The notes under the pieces: model-generated
Databases searched by the model: none
Seen by the model: the letters and a program-made list of their open reading frames with translations, nothing else
Told to the model about the DNA's origin: nothing
Shown: in pieces, positions 56,405-64,000 of the stretch
How positions within the stretch are numbered: the first letter of the stretch is position 1
How the letters are laid out: each line of letters begins with the position of its first letter
Source: JALZEG01 sp035942255
GTDB taxonomy: Bacteria > Actinomycetota > CADDZG01 > WHSQ01
Assembly: GCA_035942255.1 (NCBI GenBank)
Contig: DASZDG010000071.1
Span: forward strand, 38,818-102,817
DNA length: 64,000 nt
Reading direction: 5' to 3'
Made by a program: the position numbers and the translations under genes

Positions 56405-56466
56405 CCCGGGTGCCGCAGGGCCGCTAGTGATCCTTCAGAAGGAATTCTGAAAAAAACACACGGGGC

Positions 56467-57486
56467 CTATCCGACCGCCAGGGATGCCAGGCGCTGGCCG
56501 ATCAGCGGTGCGAACTTGAAGCCGTGCCCGCTGCACGGGGACCCGATCACGACGTCGCCGTGCCGCTCGAGGACGAAGCTCTGGTCGCGGGTGTTCGTGT
56601 AGATGCACGTTTCGGCGTGGCCGGGCTCGGGGGCCGCGGCGGGTAGCCGCCGCGCTACCCACTCCGACAGCCGGCGCACGGACTCCTCGTTCGCCTGCCC
56701 CGCGTCGTCGGGATCGGTGTTCGGCCCCGCGATGTGCTCACCGACCTTGACGATCCCGAATCCGCTCGGGAGCGCGTATATCGCCGGATCGCCCCACTCG
56801 ACGATCGTCGTCAGGCGCGGCTCCTCGAAGCCGAAGAGCGCGACGGTCTCACGCGTGGGCCGCGTCGGCAGGTCGATCCCGAGCGGAGCGACGAGCGGCT
56901 TGGCCCACGCGCCCGCGGTCACGATCACGACGTCCGCCTGGGGGGCCGCGTCCGCAGTCCTCACCGTTACGCCCGCCGAGCCTGGCTCGACCGCCACGAC
57001 CCGCGTGCGGTCGTGCAAGGACGCTCCGTGTGCCTCGGCCGAGCGCAGGAACGCTAGGACCGAGCGCTCGGCCGCGATCACGCCGCCGTCGGCCTGGAAC
57101 AGCGCCGGCCCGTCGCCGGGCTCGAGCCACGGGAACCGCGCGGCGACCTCCGCCGGCTCGAGCACCTCGCATTCCGCGCCGCACGCATGGAGCGCGTCCA
57201 CGTGATCGTCGAGGGCCTTCCCGCGGTCGAGGCCCCCGGTCGTGCGGAGCAGCTCCTCGCCCGACTCCTCCTCGAGCTCGCGCCACAGTGGGAGCGCCTC
57301 CATCGCCATCGCGACGTAGCGCGCCTCGGGATACGAGAACCGGAACACGCGCGACTCGCCGTGGCTCGACCCGCGGTCGTGGCCGAAGGCGAACTGCTCG
57401 AAGACCGTGACCTGGTGGCCGGCGCGTGCGAGGGCGCGGGCGGTCGCGGCCCCCATCACCCCGGCACCGACGACGATCGCCCTCAC
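56467..57486 (-). CDS. Monomeric sarcosine oxidase/N-methyltryptophan oxidase-like flavoprotein
   Basis: 339 residues of the DAO superfamily. N-terminal FAD site VVGAGVMGAATARALA (GxGxxG). SSHGESRVFRFSY is the marker of the MSOX/SolA subfamily. Near the C-terminus ETCIYTNTRDQSFVLERH holds a Cys at the site of covalent flavin attachment in that family, and GSPCSGHGFKFAPLIG the other conserved block. Oxidises secondary or N-methyl amines, producing peroxide. GTG 57486 with TACAAT 6 nt upstream, so probably leaderless. Confidence 0.9.
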   Translation of the reverse strand: MRAIVVGAGVMGAATARALARAGHQVTVFEQFAFGHDRGSSHGESRVFRFSYPEARYVAMAMEALPLWRELEEESGEELLRTTGGLDRGKALDDHVDALHACGAECEVLEPAEVAARFPWLEPGDGPALFQADGGVIAAERSVLAFLRSAEAHGASLHDRTRVVAVEPGSAGVTVRTADAAPQADVVIVTAGAWAKPLVAPLGIDLPTRPTRETVALFGFEEPRLTTIVEWGDPAIYALPSGFGIVKVGEHIAGPNTDPDDAGQANEESVRRLSEWVARRLPAAAPEPGHAETCIYTNTRDQSFVLERHGDVVIGSPCSGHGFKFAPLIGQRLASLAVG

Positions 57487-57492
57487 GAGGAG

Positions 57493-57498
57493 ATTGTA
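57493..57498 (-). promoter_or_regulatory. Probable -10 element of a leaderless promoter (sarcosine-oxidase-like gene)
   Basis: Minus-strand TACAAT, five of six consensus bases, ends 6 nt before GTG 57486. AAGACA about 19 bp further upstream is a weak -35. Confidence 0.5.
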
Positions 57499-57521
57499 GG
57501 TACCCCCCCGGATCGGGTGTC

Positions 57522-58763
57522 TTAGCCCTTGTTGCCCTCGACACCGGCGACCTCGTCGAGAGGCACCGTCACGGTTTCGTCCTCGTTCGTTTCGATGATG
57601 AGCAAGTAATCCGCCGGATCTCGTTTCAACGCGTCCACCTCTTCATGGGCAAGGACGTCACGGGAGCATCCGCCGCTTTGGGAGATCGCTTCGTGGTCAC
57701 GCAGCTCGTCGCCGGCCATCACGAGGAGGCGGTACCGGGACTTCTCGTGTACCAACGACACCTTCGACGCGCCCAGCGGCAACGACTGCGCGCATACGCC
57801 GCCGTCGTCGTCGCCCACCATCAGGTGCGGCCCGTCCATGCCCTCCTCGCCGAAGACGATCGTCGTGGGAGGAAACGACCCCTCGGAAAACGACCCCTTG
57901 TCGTCTGCGCTGCCCGAGGCCGAAGAGCCCGGGTCGAGTGCATTCTCTCCGTCCACGACGTCTTCGGGATCCGGGGCGGCCACGTCGACCGGGATGCCGA
58001 AGTCCCACAGGCGCATAGTCATGTCGAGCCTCCCGGCGAGCCCGTCCCCGCCGTCGATCTCGGAGCCGAACGCCAGCTTGCGCAGCCGTCCGAGGTCGTC
58101 GACCCACACCTCCATCGGGTCGAGCTCGACGTCCACGCTCGCCGGGACCGGGTATTCGCTCTCGTCGAGCACTGCTCGGTAGTGCGTGACCTCGACGCCG
58201 TCGAGCTCCTCCGTGCCCAGGTTCGTCACCTCGTCGGACGCCTCCTCGAGGTACGGGAGGATGTCGGCCGGCCCCGCCCCCGCGCCGAAGGCGCTGGTGG
58301 GTTTGTCGAACCTCATCCATTCGGAGCCGGTCGTGCGCTGGTAGGTCGTGTTGCCGATCGCGATGATCTCGGCCGGCCCCGTCCCCGCGGGAGTCGCGCC
58401 CTTCAGCCGCAGGTGAGCACGGCGCCGCGCGAAGTCGATCTCGCCCACGCCGTCGGTGGTCTGGACCTGCCCACCGACCTCCACCTCGACCCGCATCTCG
58501 ACCCGCGCAGTCTTCGCGTCCTCCGTGGTCCGGGCAACTGCGGCAAGGTCCACCGGCACGACGCCGACCCCGCCCCGATCCCGCACGAGGGCGGGGTAGG
58601 CGACGGCCGCGACGAGCACGACGGCCGCCGTTGGTGCGACGACCGCGAGGCTTCTGCGCACACGTGCCCGTCGCACGATCCGGCGAGCCGGGACGGAGTG
58701 ATAGGTCGCCTCGCGGCCGGCTCTCTCTCCCAGCGCCTTCAGCTCTCTCTCGACGTCATTCAT
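57522..58763 (-). CDS. Membrane-anchored partner of an ECF sigma factor (probable anti-sigma-like)
   Basis: 413 residues. N-terminal about 45 residues cytosolic (VERELKALGERAGREATYHSVPARRIVRR), one membrane helix (LAVVAPTAAVVLVAAVAYPAL), then a large extracytoplasmic part with features of LppX/LprG-like lipid-carrier domains (GVGEIDFARRRAHLRL, GNTTYQRTTGSEWMRF, AVLDESEYPVPASVDVEL). Its start overlaps the end of the ECF sigma gene by 8 nt, the usual sigma/anti-sigma arrangement. No canonical zinc anti-sigma motif HxxxCxxC was found, so the anti-sigma role is inferred from gene order. Confidence 0.7.
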   Translation of the reverse strand: MNDVERELKALGERAGREATYHSVPARRIVRRARVRRSLAVVAPTAAVVLVAAVAYPALVRDRGGVGVVPVDLAAVARTTEDAKTARVEMRVEVEVGGQVQTTDGVGEIDFARRRAHLRLKGATPAGTGPAEIIAIGNTTYQRTTGSEWMRFDKPTSAFGAGAGPADILPYLEEASDEVTNLGTEELDGVEVTHYRAVLDESEYPVPASVDVELDPMEVWVDDLGRLRKLAFGSEIDGGDGLAGRLDMTMRLWDFGIPVDVAAPDPEDVVDGENALDPGSSASGSADDKGSFSEGSFPPTTIVFGEEGMDGPHLMVGDDDGGVCAQSLPLGASKVSLVHEKSRYRLLVMAGDELRDHEAISQSGGCSRDVLAHEEVDALKRDPADYLLIIETNEDETVTVPLDEVAGVEGNKG

Positions 58764-59244
58764 CGCGCGCAGCTCCGTTCATCGTCCTGATCGTCTCGAT
58801 GCCCCTCCCGACGAGAGACCGAACCGCCTTGCTCGAGGTCCCGAGGGCTTCCGCCACCTCCGCTTCGCTGCGGTCCTCGCAATAGCGCAGGACGAGCGCA
58901 GCGCGTTGCCTGTAGGGCAGCTTCATGAGCCTCCTGTGCACTTCGTCCCGCACTTCCACGTCGGGAGGCGCGGCCGTCTCGGGCGCGGCCGCGCGGCCGC
59001 TGGTGACGAACCTCCGCAGCCTGTCGTCGCTGCGATAAGAGTTCTTGGCCAGGTTCACGAGCGTCTTCGTCAGGTACGCCCGCAGGAGGTTCGGGTCGCG
59101 CACGCGGCGCACGCGCGCCAGAACGCGCACGAATGCGTCCTGGACGAGGTCCTCGGCGCGGGCGTGGCTGCCCGTGAGCAAGTACGCGAACCGCGTCGCA
59201 GCCGCACCGTGGTCTCTGTAGAGCTCGTCCACGGCGGCGTACAT
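58756..59244 (-). CDS. ECF RNA polymerase sigma factor (SigE-like)
   Basis: 162 residues. Region 2: AAVDELYRDHGAAATRFAYLLTG, ARAEDLVQDAFVRVLARVRRV; region 4: LPYRQRAALVLRYCEDRSEAEVAEALGTSSKAVRSLVGRGIETIRTM. Of the SigE-family type with an N-terminal YRDH motif. ATG 59244 has GGAGGG close before it; longer frames to 59319 are possible. Overlaps the next gene by 8 nt. Likely responds to a cell-envelope signal through the partner protein. Confidence 0.9.
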   Translation of the reverse strand: MYAAVDELYRDHGAAATRFAYLLTGSHARAEDLVQDAFVRVLARVRRVRDPNLLRAYLTKTLVNLAKNSYRSDDRLRRFVTSGRAAAPETAAPPDVEVRDEVHRRLMKLPYRQRAALVLRYCEDRSEAEVAEALGTSSKAVRSLVGRGIETIRTMNGAARDE

Positions 59245-59383
59245 CCGCCCTCCGTCCACCGCCGCTCCCCTCGAGCGCACTCCCGAATCCGCCGCAGCCA
59301 TACTAGTGAGACACCGCACATGGCCTCGAGGTCTCGCGCGGGATGGGAACGGGTGGACGAAGCCGTGCCACGGGCATGCAGGA

Positions 59384-59902
59384 TCAAACGGCGGTTCGGG
59401 ACTCCCGGGGACTGGTGAGCGCGTAGCGGTCGAGGTCGAAGCCGTAGTGGTGGGCGGGACCCTCTAGCGTCATCCCGCACTTCTGGAGCACACGGGCCGA
59501 CGCGACGTTCTCCGGCACCACGAGGCCGACGATGCGATCGAGCCCGGCGTTCTCGAACCCGAACGCGACGCACGCGCGTGCGGCCTCGGTTGCGTAGCCC
59601 CTCCCCCACCGGTCCTTCGCGAAGTGGTACGCGACCTCGACGTCCGGGCCCTTGCCCTCGACGTGGAACAGGCCCGCCGCGCCGATCATCTCGCCGGTCT
59701 CCTTCTCCTCGACCGCCCACATCGTGAAGCCGTGCTCTTCCTGGAGCCGGCGGCGCCGCTCGATGCGGCCGAGCTCCTCCTCCACGGATTGCGGCAGGTC
59801 GTCGAGCCAGCGCGTCACGTCGGGGTCGGAGTGGATGGCGAGGTAAGCGTCGGCATCGCGAGCCTCGGGGAGGCGGAGCAGCAGTCGCGCGGTCTCGATC
59901 AC
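59384..59902 (-). CDS. GNAT-family N-acetyltransferase (RimJ/RimL-like)
   Basis: 172 residues. GNAT fold: TARLLLRLPEARDADAYLAIHSDPDVTRWL, GLFHVEGKGPDVEVAYHFAKDRWGRGYATEAARACVAFGFENAG, which contains the acetyl-CoA-binding RGYATEA motif, and VPENVASARVLQKCGM, a standard end. Members acetylate ribosomal protein N-termini or small amines; specific substrate unknown. Alone on its strand. Confidence 0.9.
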   Translation of the reverse strand: MIETARLLLRLPEARDADAYLAIHSDPDVTRWLDDLPQSVEEELGRIERRRRLQEEHGFTMWAVEEKETGEMIGAAGLFHVEGKGPDVEVAYHFAKDRWGRGYATEAARACVAFGFENAGLDRIVGLVVPENVASARVLQKCGMTLEGPAHHYGFDLDRYALTSPRESRTAV

Positions 59903-60010
59903 CAGGGCTTGACTGCCAGTGGACGAGGCTGCGCGTTGCGGGGGCCGAGCCAGAGCGCGACGACGATCATGACCGCGGCGAACCTCATCCGCCGCGGAGA
60001 GACGTGGTGG

Positions 60011-61444
<1,434 letters not shown>

Positions 61445-61485
61445 GGTTAGTCCCTTCGCCTACTGGGTTTCTCGCTGCGGGTCTC

Positions 61486-61510
61486 ACCCTACCAGTTAGG
61501 TTGCCCTAAC
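61486..61510 (-). promoter_or_regulatory. Iron-box-like operator and -10 of sufB
   Basis: GTTAGG-TTGC-CCTAAC at 61495-61510 is the reverse complement of the sufD palindrome, and on the minus strand both are followed by TGG-TAGGNT, here TAGGGT at 61486-61491. A leader of about 35 nt reaches sufB. Two identical sites near two suf promoters suggest a common repressor. Confidence 0.7.
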
Positions 61511-61633
61511 TCCCCTGCTCAGAGGCACAAACAAGGGGGGCCACCCCTTTGTTCCGGGGGCCAGCCCACCCCTGAGGAAAATGCGTCGCCCAGCGTCTCT
61601 CCTTCCTCAGTGGTGGCCGCCACAACGGCATCC

Positions 61634-62557
61634 ATGGAACAGCGAGACGTTGCCGTTGTGGACTCCCCCGACTACCGGTGCACGCTTCTGGCGAGCGAGC
61701 AACACGGCTGCCTCTCGCTGGACCAGGCCAGGCGGTGCGGCCTTACCGCTCGGGCCGTCTCTCGCCGGGTCGAGGCCAGACGCTGGAAGAGGCTCCTGCC
61801 GCGGGTTTACGGCGTGGCTGGGGCGCCTGCGACATGGGAGCAGAAGCTTTTCGCCGCGGTCCTGTGGGTGGGAGACGGGGTGCTGGTCTCAGGGGCCGCG
61901 GCCGCAGCGCTCTGGGACCTTCCGGGATGGCCGGACGGGCCCCTCGAGGTATCGCACCGGGGAACGAAGCAGAGCGCCTTCGGCATCGTCGTCCACAGGG
62001 TCTCCCTGAGCCGCGCCGACGCCGCGGCCGTCGCTCCTTTTCCGGTCACGTCACCCGCGAGGACCCTCGCGGACATCGCCGGGCGGGTGCAGGACGCCTC
62101 GTTCGACGCGGCTTTCCACGCGTGTCTCCATCGCCGCCTCACGGACTTCGGCGCGCTGCGGGAGACCTTCCACCGGCGGGCGCGACGCGGCTGCGCCGGC
62201 GCCGAGAGGATGCGCCGAGCGCTCGATGCCTACTCTCCGGGCGACCGCCCCGCAGCAAGTCCTCTCGAAGCGTCGGTAGCGCGTCGTCTGGCCCGCTCGC
62301 GTCTACCGGCGCCTCGGCGACAACATGCGGTGTGGGTCGCCGGGCGCCGCCGGTTCCTTGACTTCGCCTGGCCCGAGAACCGTGTGGCGCTAGAAGTCGA
62401 CGGCTATCGCTGGCATTCGAGCCGCACTGCCTGGGAGAGCGACCGGGCGAGGCTCTCGCATCTCCGGCGCGCCGGGTGGACGGTCATCCAGGTGACGTAC
62501 GACGATGTCCGCCACCGCTTTCCGGCCGTGATCGACGAGATCACAGCGCACCTTTGA
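61634..62557 (+). CDS. AbiEi-like wHTH + DUF559/Vsr-like nuclease domain protein
   Basis: 307 residues (a GTG at 61610 is possible; no ribosome site for either). N-terminal winged-helix similar to AbiEi antitoxins: LASEQHGCLSLDQARRCGLTARAVSRRVEARRWKRLLPRVYG. C-terminal about 100 residues similar to DUF559/very-short-patch-repair endonucleases: FLDFAWPENRVALEVDGYRWH and RLSHLRRAGWTVIQVTYDDV, with the Asp-Glu of the PD-(D/E)xK core visible in LDFAW...ALEVDG. Very common in actinomycetes as single genes; no adjacent toxin is present, and a role in defence is unproven. Confidence 0.82.
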   Translation: MEQRDVAVVDSPDYRCTLLASEQHGCLSLDQARRCGLTARAVSRRVEARRWKRLLPRVYGVAGAPATWEQKLFAAVLWVGDGVLVSGAAAAALWDLPGWPDGPLEVSHRGTKQSAFGIVVHRVSLSRADAAAVAPFPVTSPARTLADIAGRVQDASFDAAFHACLHRRLTDFGALRETFHRRARRGCAGAERMRRALDAYSPGDRPAASPLEASVARRLARSRLPAPRRQHAVWVAGRRRFLDFAWPENRVALEVDGYRWHSSRTAWESDRARLSHLRRAGWTVIQVTYDDVRHRFPAVIDEITAHL

Positions 62558-62609
62558 GGAATCGCGGTCGCCACGCGTCCGGGTTTCCTCAGAGGTCGGC
62601 GGCGACGGG

Positions 62610-63407
62610 TTAGCGGGGGGGCGCGGCCCTCGGGTCTTTCTCGGGGGCCGGGGGGGCTTGATCCATCGCCACCTCGTCCAGCTGCTCGTCTGCGTGGAAG
62701 CCGGGGCCCTGGGCGATGACTCGGAACGCCTCCGCGTAGGCGTAGCCCTCGGGGGCCCCCAGCTCGGCGAAGCGCTGCCGCATCCAGCCCTCGATCTCGT
62801 CCCGGTTGTCGCCGACCTGGCTCGCGTGGCACATCAGCGCCTCGATCTTGCGGTCGAACGTCGCGGTGACGTCCACGAGGCGCGGCCCCCCCGCCGGCCC
62901 CATGATCCAGACCTCCCTCAGGTCTCGCCACGGCTCGAGGCCCTCGTCGAGGAGCTCCGGGAAGTGGCCGGGGGTCGTGCCGGCGGTAAGCGTGACGTCG
63001 AGCGACGCCTGACCGATCGCGCGGTGGTCCGGGTGGTTGATGAAGCGGTCCTCGATCGTCGGCGCGACGTCCATGACCATGTACCGGTGCGGCCGGTACC
63101 GGCGGAACACCCGGGCGAGGTCCCGGCGGAGGTCCAGCGTGTACTCGACGTAGCCGTCGGGGTAGCCGAGCCACACGAGCTCGGCGATGCCGAGGATCCG
63201 GGCCGCGGCCTCGGACTCCCGCTTGCGGACCTCCGCGAGCGGGGCCCCCATCAGCGACCGGTCCTGCGTCCCCGTCGATCCGTCCGTCACGATGCACAGC
63301 GTCACCTCGGCCCCCGCGTCCGCCCACTTCGCCACCGTTCCGGCGGCGCCGAACTCCAGGTCGTCGGGGTGGGCCGAGACGACCAGCGCGCGGAAGGCCG
63401 GGCTCAA
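62610..63407 (-). CDS. PIG-L family N-acetylglucosaminyl-type deacetylase
   Basis: 265 residues. Zinc ligand block LVVSAHPDDLEFGAAGTV (HPDDxE), and NHPDHRAIG downstream giving the other His, as in MshB, BshB and LmbE proteins. Removes acetyl from a GlcNAc-type or similar substrate; mycothiol synthesis or mycothiol conjugate recycling is one possibility. The TTG at 63407 overlaps the UspA gene stop by 4 nt (TTGA), so the two are coupled. C-terminal tail is Pro/Ala-rich. Confidence 0.9.
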   Translation of the reverse strand: MSPAFRALVVSAHPDDLEFGAAGTVAKWADAGAEVTLCIVTDGSTGTQDRSLMGAPLAEVRKRESEAAARILGIAELVWLGYPDGYVEYTLDLRRDLARVFRRYRPHRYMVMDVAPTIEDRFINHPDHRAIGQASLDVTLTAGTTPGHFPELLDEGLEPWRDLREVWIMGPAGGPRLVDVTATFDRKIEALMCHASQVGDNRDEIEGWMRQRFAELGAPEGYAYAEAFRVIAQGPGFHADEQLDEVAMDQAPPAPEKDPRAAPPR

Positions 63408-64000
63408 CTCTGCGTCCGCAGGATCAGCACGTCGGTCGGCGCGCTGTGCGACACGCGGTGCGGCACGTTGCCGAGCATGAAGCGGCGGGCACCGGTCATC
63501 CCCACGCTCCCGACGACGATCACGTCGTAGCCCTCGTCCTTCGCGATCGAGCAGAGCACCTCGGCGGGATGCCCCTCCGGCGCGCGCACCTCGGCCTCGA
63601 CGCCCTCCTTCGCGGCCCGCTCGGCCGCGCGCTCGAGCACGTCCTCCGCCTGCGCCGCGCCGGAGATCCGCCAGCGGAACTCGTCGGGGGTCTCGCGGGT
63701 CGACCCGCCCGCGCCCCACTGCGCCACGGGGTCGTTCGGGTCGGCCGCGAGCTGCTGCTTCTCCTGCTCGCTCAGCGGCTCGTGTGCGCAGACGATCAGC
63801 TCGTGCGCGTCGAGGGACTTCGCCAGCCGCGACGCGGCCTCCACCGCGCGCATCGCAGTCGGCGACCCGTCCGTGCCGACGAGGATCTTCGAGTAGTCGG
63901 CCACGGAATCCGGCACGTGGTCTGTCTTCACGATCAGGAGGTCCGTCCCGGCGTGGTGCGAGATCTTGTTCGGGACGCTGCCGAGGAGGAACCTCCGGGC
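63404..64000 (-). CDS. Tandem universal stress protein, 5' end outside the window
   Basis: The frame stays open to the right edge. The visible part holds a complete C-terminal UspA domain of about 165 residues: YSKILVGTDGSPTAMRAVE (ATP-site Asp), IVVGSVGMTGARRFMLGNVPHRV (the G-x2-G-x9-GS type ATP motif), and VLILRTQS. Just upstream, still in frame, RRFLLGSVPNKISHHAGTDLLIV is the end of a first UspA domain. An apparent GTG at 63931 is internal and not the start. Tandem Usp proteins bind ATP and act in stress or dormancy responses. Coupled to the PIG-L gene. Confidence 0.88.
   Translation of the reverse strand, partial: ARRFLLGSVPNKISHHAGTDLLIVKTDHVPDSVADYSKILVGTDGSPTAMRAVEAASRLAKSLDAHELIVCAHEPLSEQEKQQLAADPNDPVAQWGAGGSTRETPDEFRWRISGAAQAEDVLERAAERAAKEGVEAEVRAPEGHPAEVLCSIAKDEGYDVIVVGSVGMTGARRFMLGNVPHRVSHSAPTDVLILRTQS

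Noticed and set aside
56434..56451. Hairpin TTCAGAA-GGAA-TTCTGAA near the end of the EamA gene
   Set aside because: On the plus strand it is followed by A residues, not T; on the minus strand the T run precedes it. Weak stem; not called a terminator.
63404..63931. GTG at 63931 as start of a single-domain UspA protein
   Set aside because: The frame stays open upstream and encodes the end of another UspA domain, so the gene extends past the window.

Overview
This 64-kb window is high-GC bacterial chromosome, most likely from an actinomycete-lineage organism (Actinomycetota). Pointers: SufU-type Fe-S assembly with a Rieske gene in the suf operon, a mycothiol-dependent maleylpyruvate isomerase-type (MDMPI) protein, DUF2332, a DUF385 deazaflavin-type reductase, an MmyB-type regulator, DtxR/IdeR-like iron boxes, and many start codons lying 6-7 nt downstream of a TANNNT-type hexamer (leaderless pattern). 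I cannot fix the class. Both edge genes are cut: a DinB-like C-terminus at the left and a tandem UspA protein at the right.

Layout. 0-9.4 kb: VOC protein, secreted subtilase, RibD/DHFR-like reductase, class III nucleotidyl cyclase, MDMPI protein, a polytopic membrane protein with a patatin lipase domain, and a CRTAC1/UnbV lipoprotein. 9.4-19.2 kb: small secreted and membrane proteins, a divergent MmyB regulator/alcohol dehydrogenase pair, and a divergent secreted M14 carboxypeptidase/subtilase pair. 19.2-25.1 kb: APH(6)-like kinase, Asp-box sialidase-like protein, ThuA-like protein and an M6-like metalloprotease.

25.2-31.7 kb is the most unusual part: a visibly lower-GC island of about 6.4 kb sits inside a tRNA-Val(TAC) gene. 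The 3' half of the tRNA is at 25227-25270 and the 5' half at 31669-31707 (both minus strand). They share an exact 11-bp core that is the anticodon loop plus two stem pairs on each side, and 39+44-11 gives a 72-nt tRNA. The island carries its own intact tRNA-Val(TAC), a membrane-anchored HerA/FtsK-type ATPase, a zinc-ribbon protein, a winged-helix protein, a possible 46-aa peptide, a large protein with a possible PIN-like nuclease domain, and two further unknowns. No integrase is visible. It is the best candidate here for an undescribed mobile or defence-type system.

31.7-37 kb: Mn-type superoxide dismutase, then two families of small secreted paralogs (three Cys-rich peptides ending in FPxxxxC; three Lys-rich proteins with a DxDGDG loop), with hairpin terminators sharing a GGCCGGGC core, and a DUF523 protein. 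37.4-39.9 kb: principal-type sigma factor, stand-alone Lrp/AsnC RAM domain, ThiI. 40-51 kb: secreted zinc protease with FG-GAP-like repeats, RTX-like protein, aldehyde dehydrogenase, sulfurtransferase with its ArsR-type regulator, DUF2332 and secreted unknowns.

51-61.5 kb holds the SUF Fe-S assembly genes in two units: sufD-Rieske-sufC-sufS-sufU-DUF385 and, about 4.6 kb upstream, a separate sufB. Both promoters carry the same palindrome GTTAGG-N4-CCTAAC next to an identical CTAACTGGTAGG stretch, so they are probably co-regulated by an iron-sensing DtxR/IdeR-type repressor. Between them lie an EamA transporter, a sarcosine-oxidase-like flavoprotein, an ECF sigma factor with a membrane partner, and a GNAT acetyltransferase. 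The right end has an AbiEi/DUF559-type protein, a PIG-L deacetylase and the UspA protein. No CRISPR array, insertion sequence or rRNA was seen.
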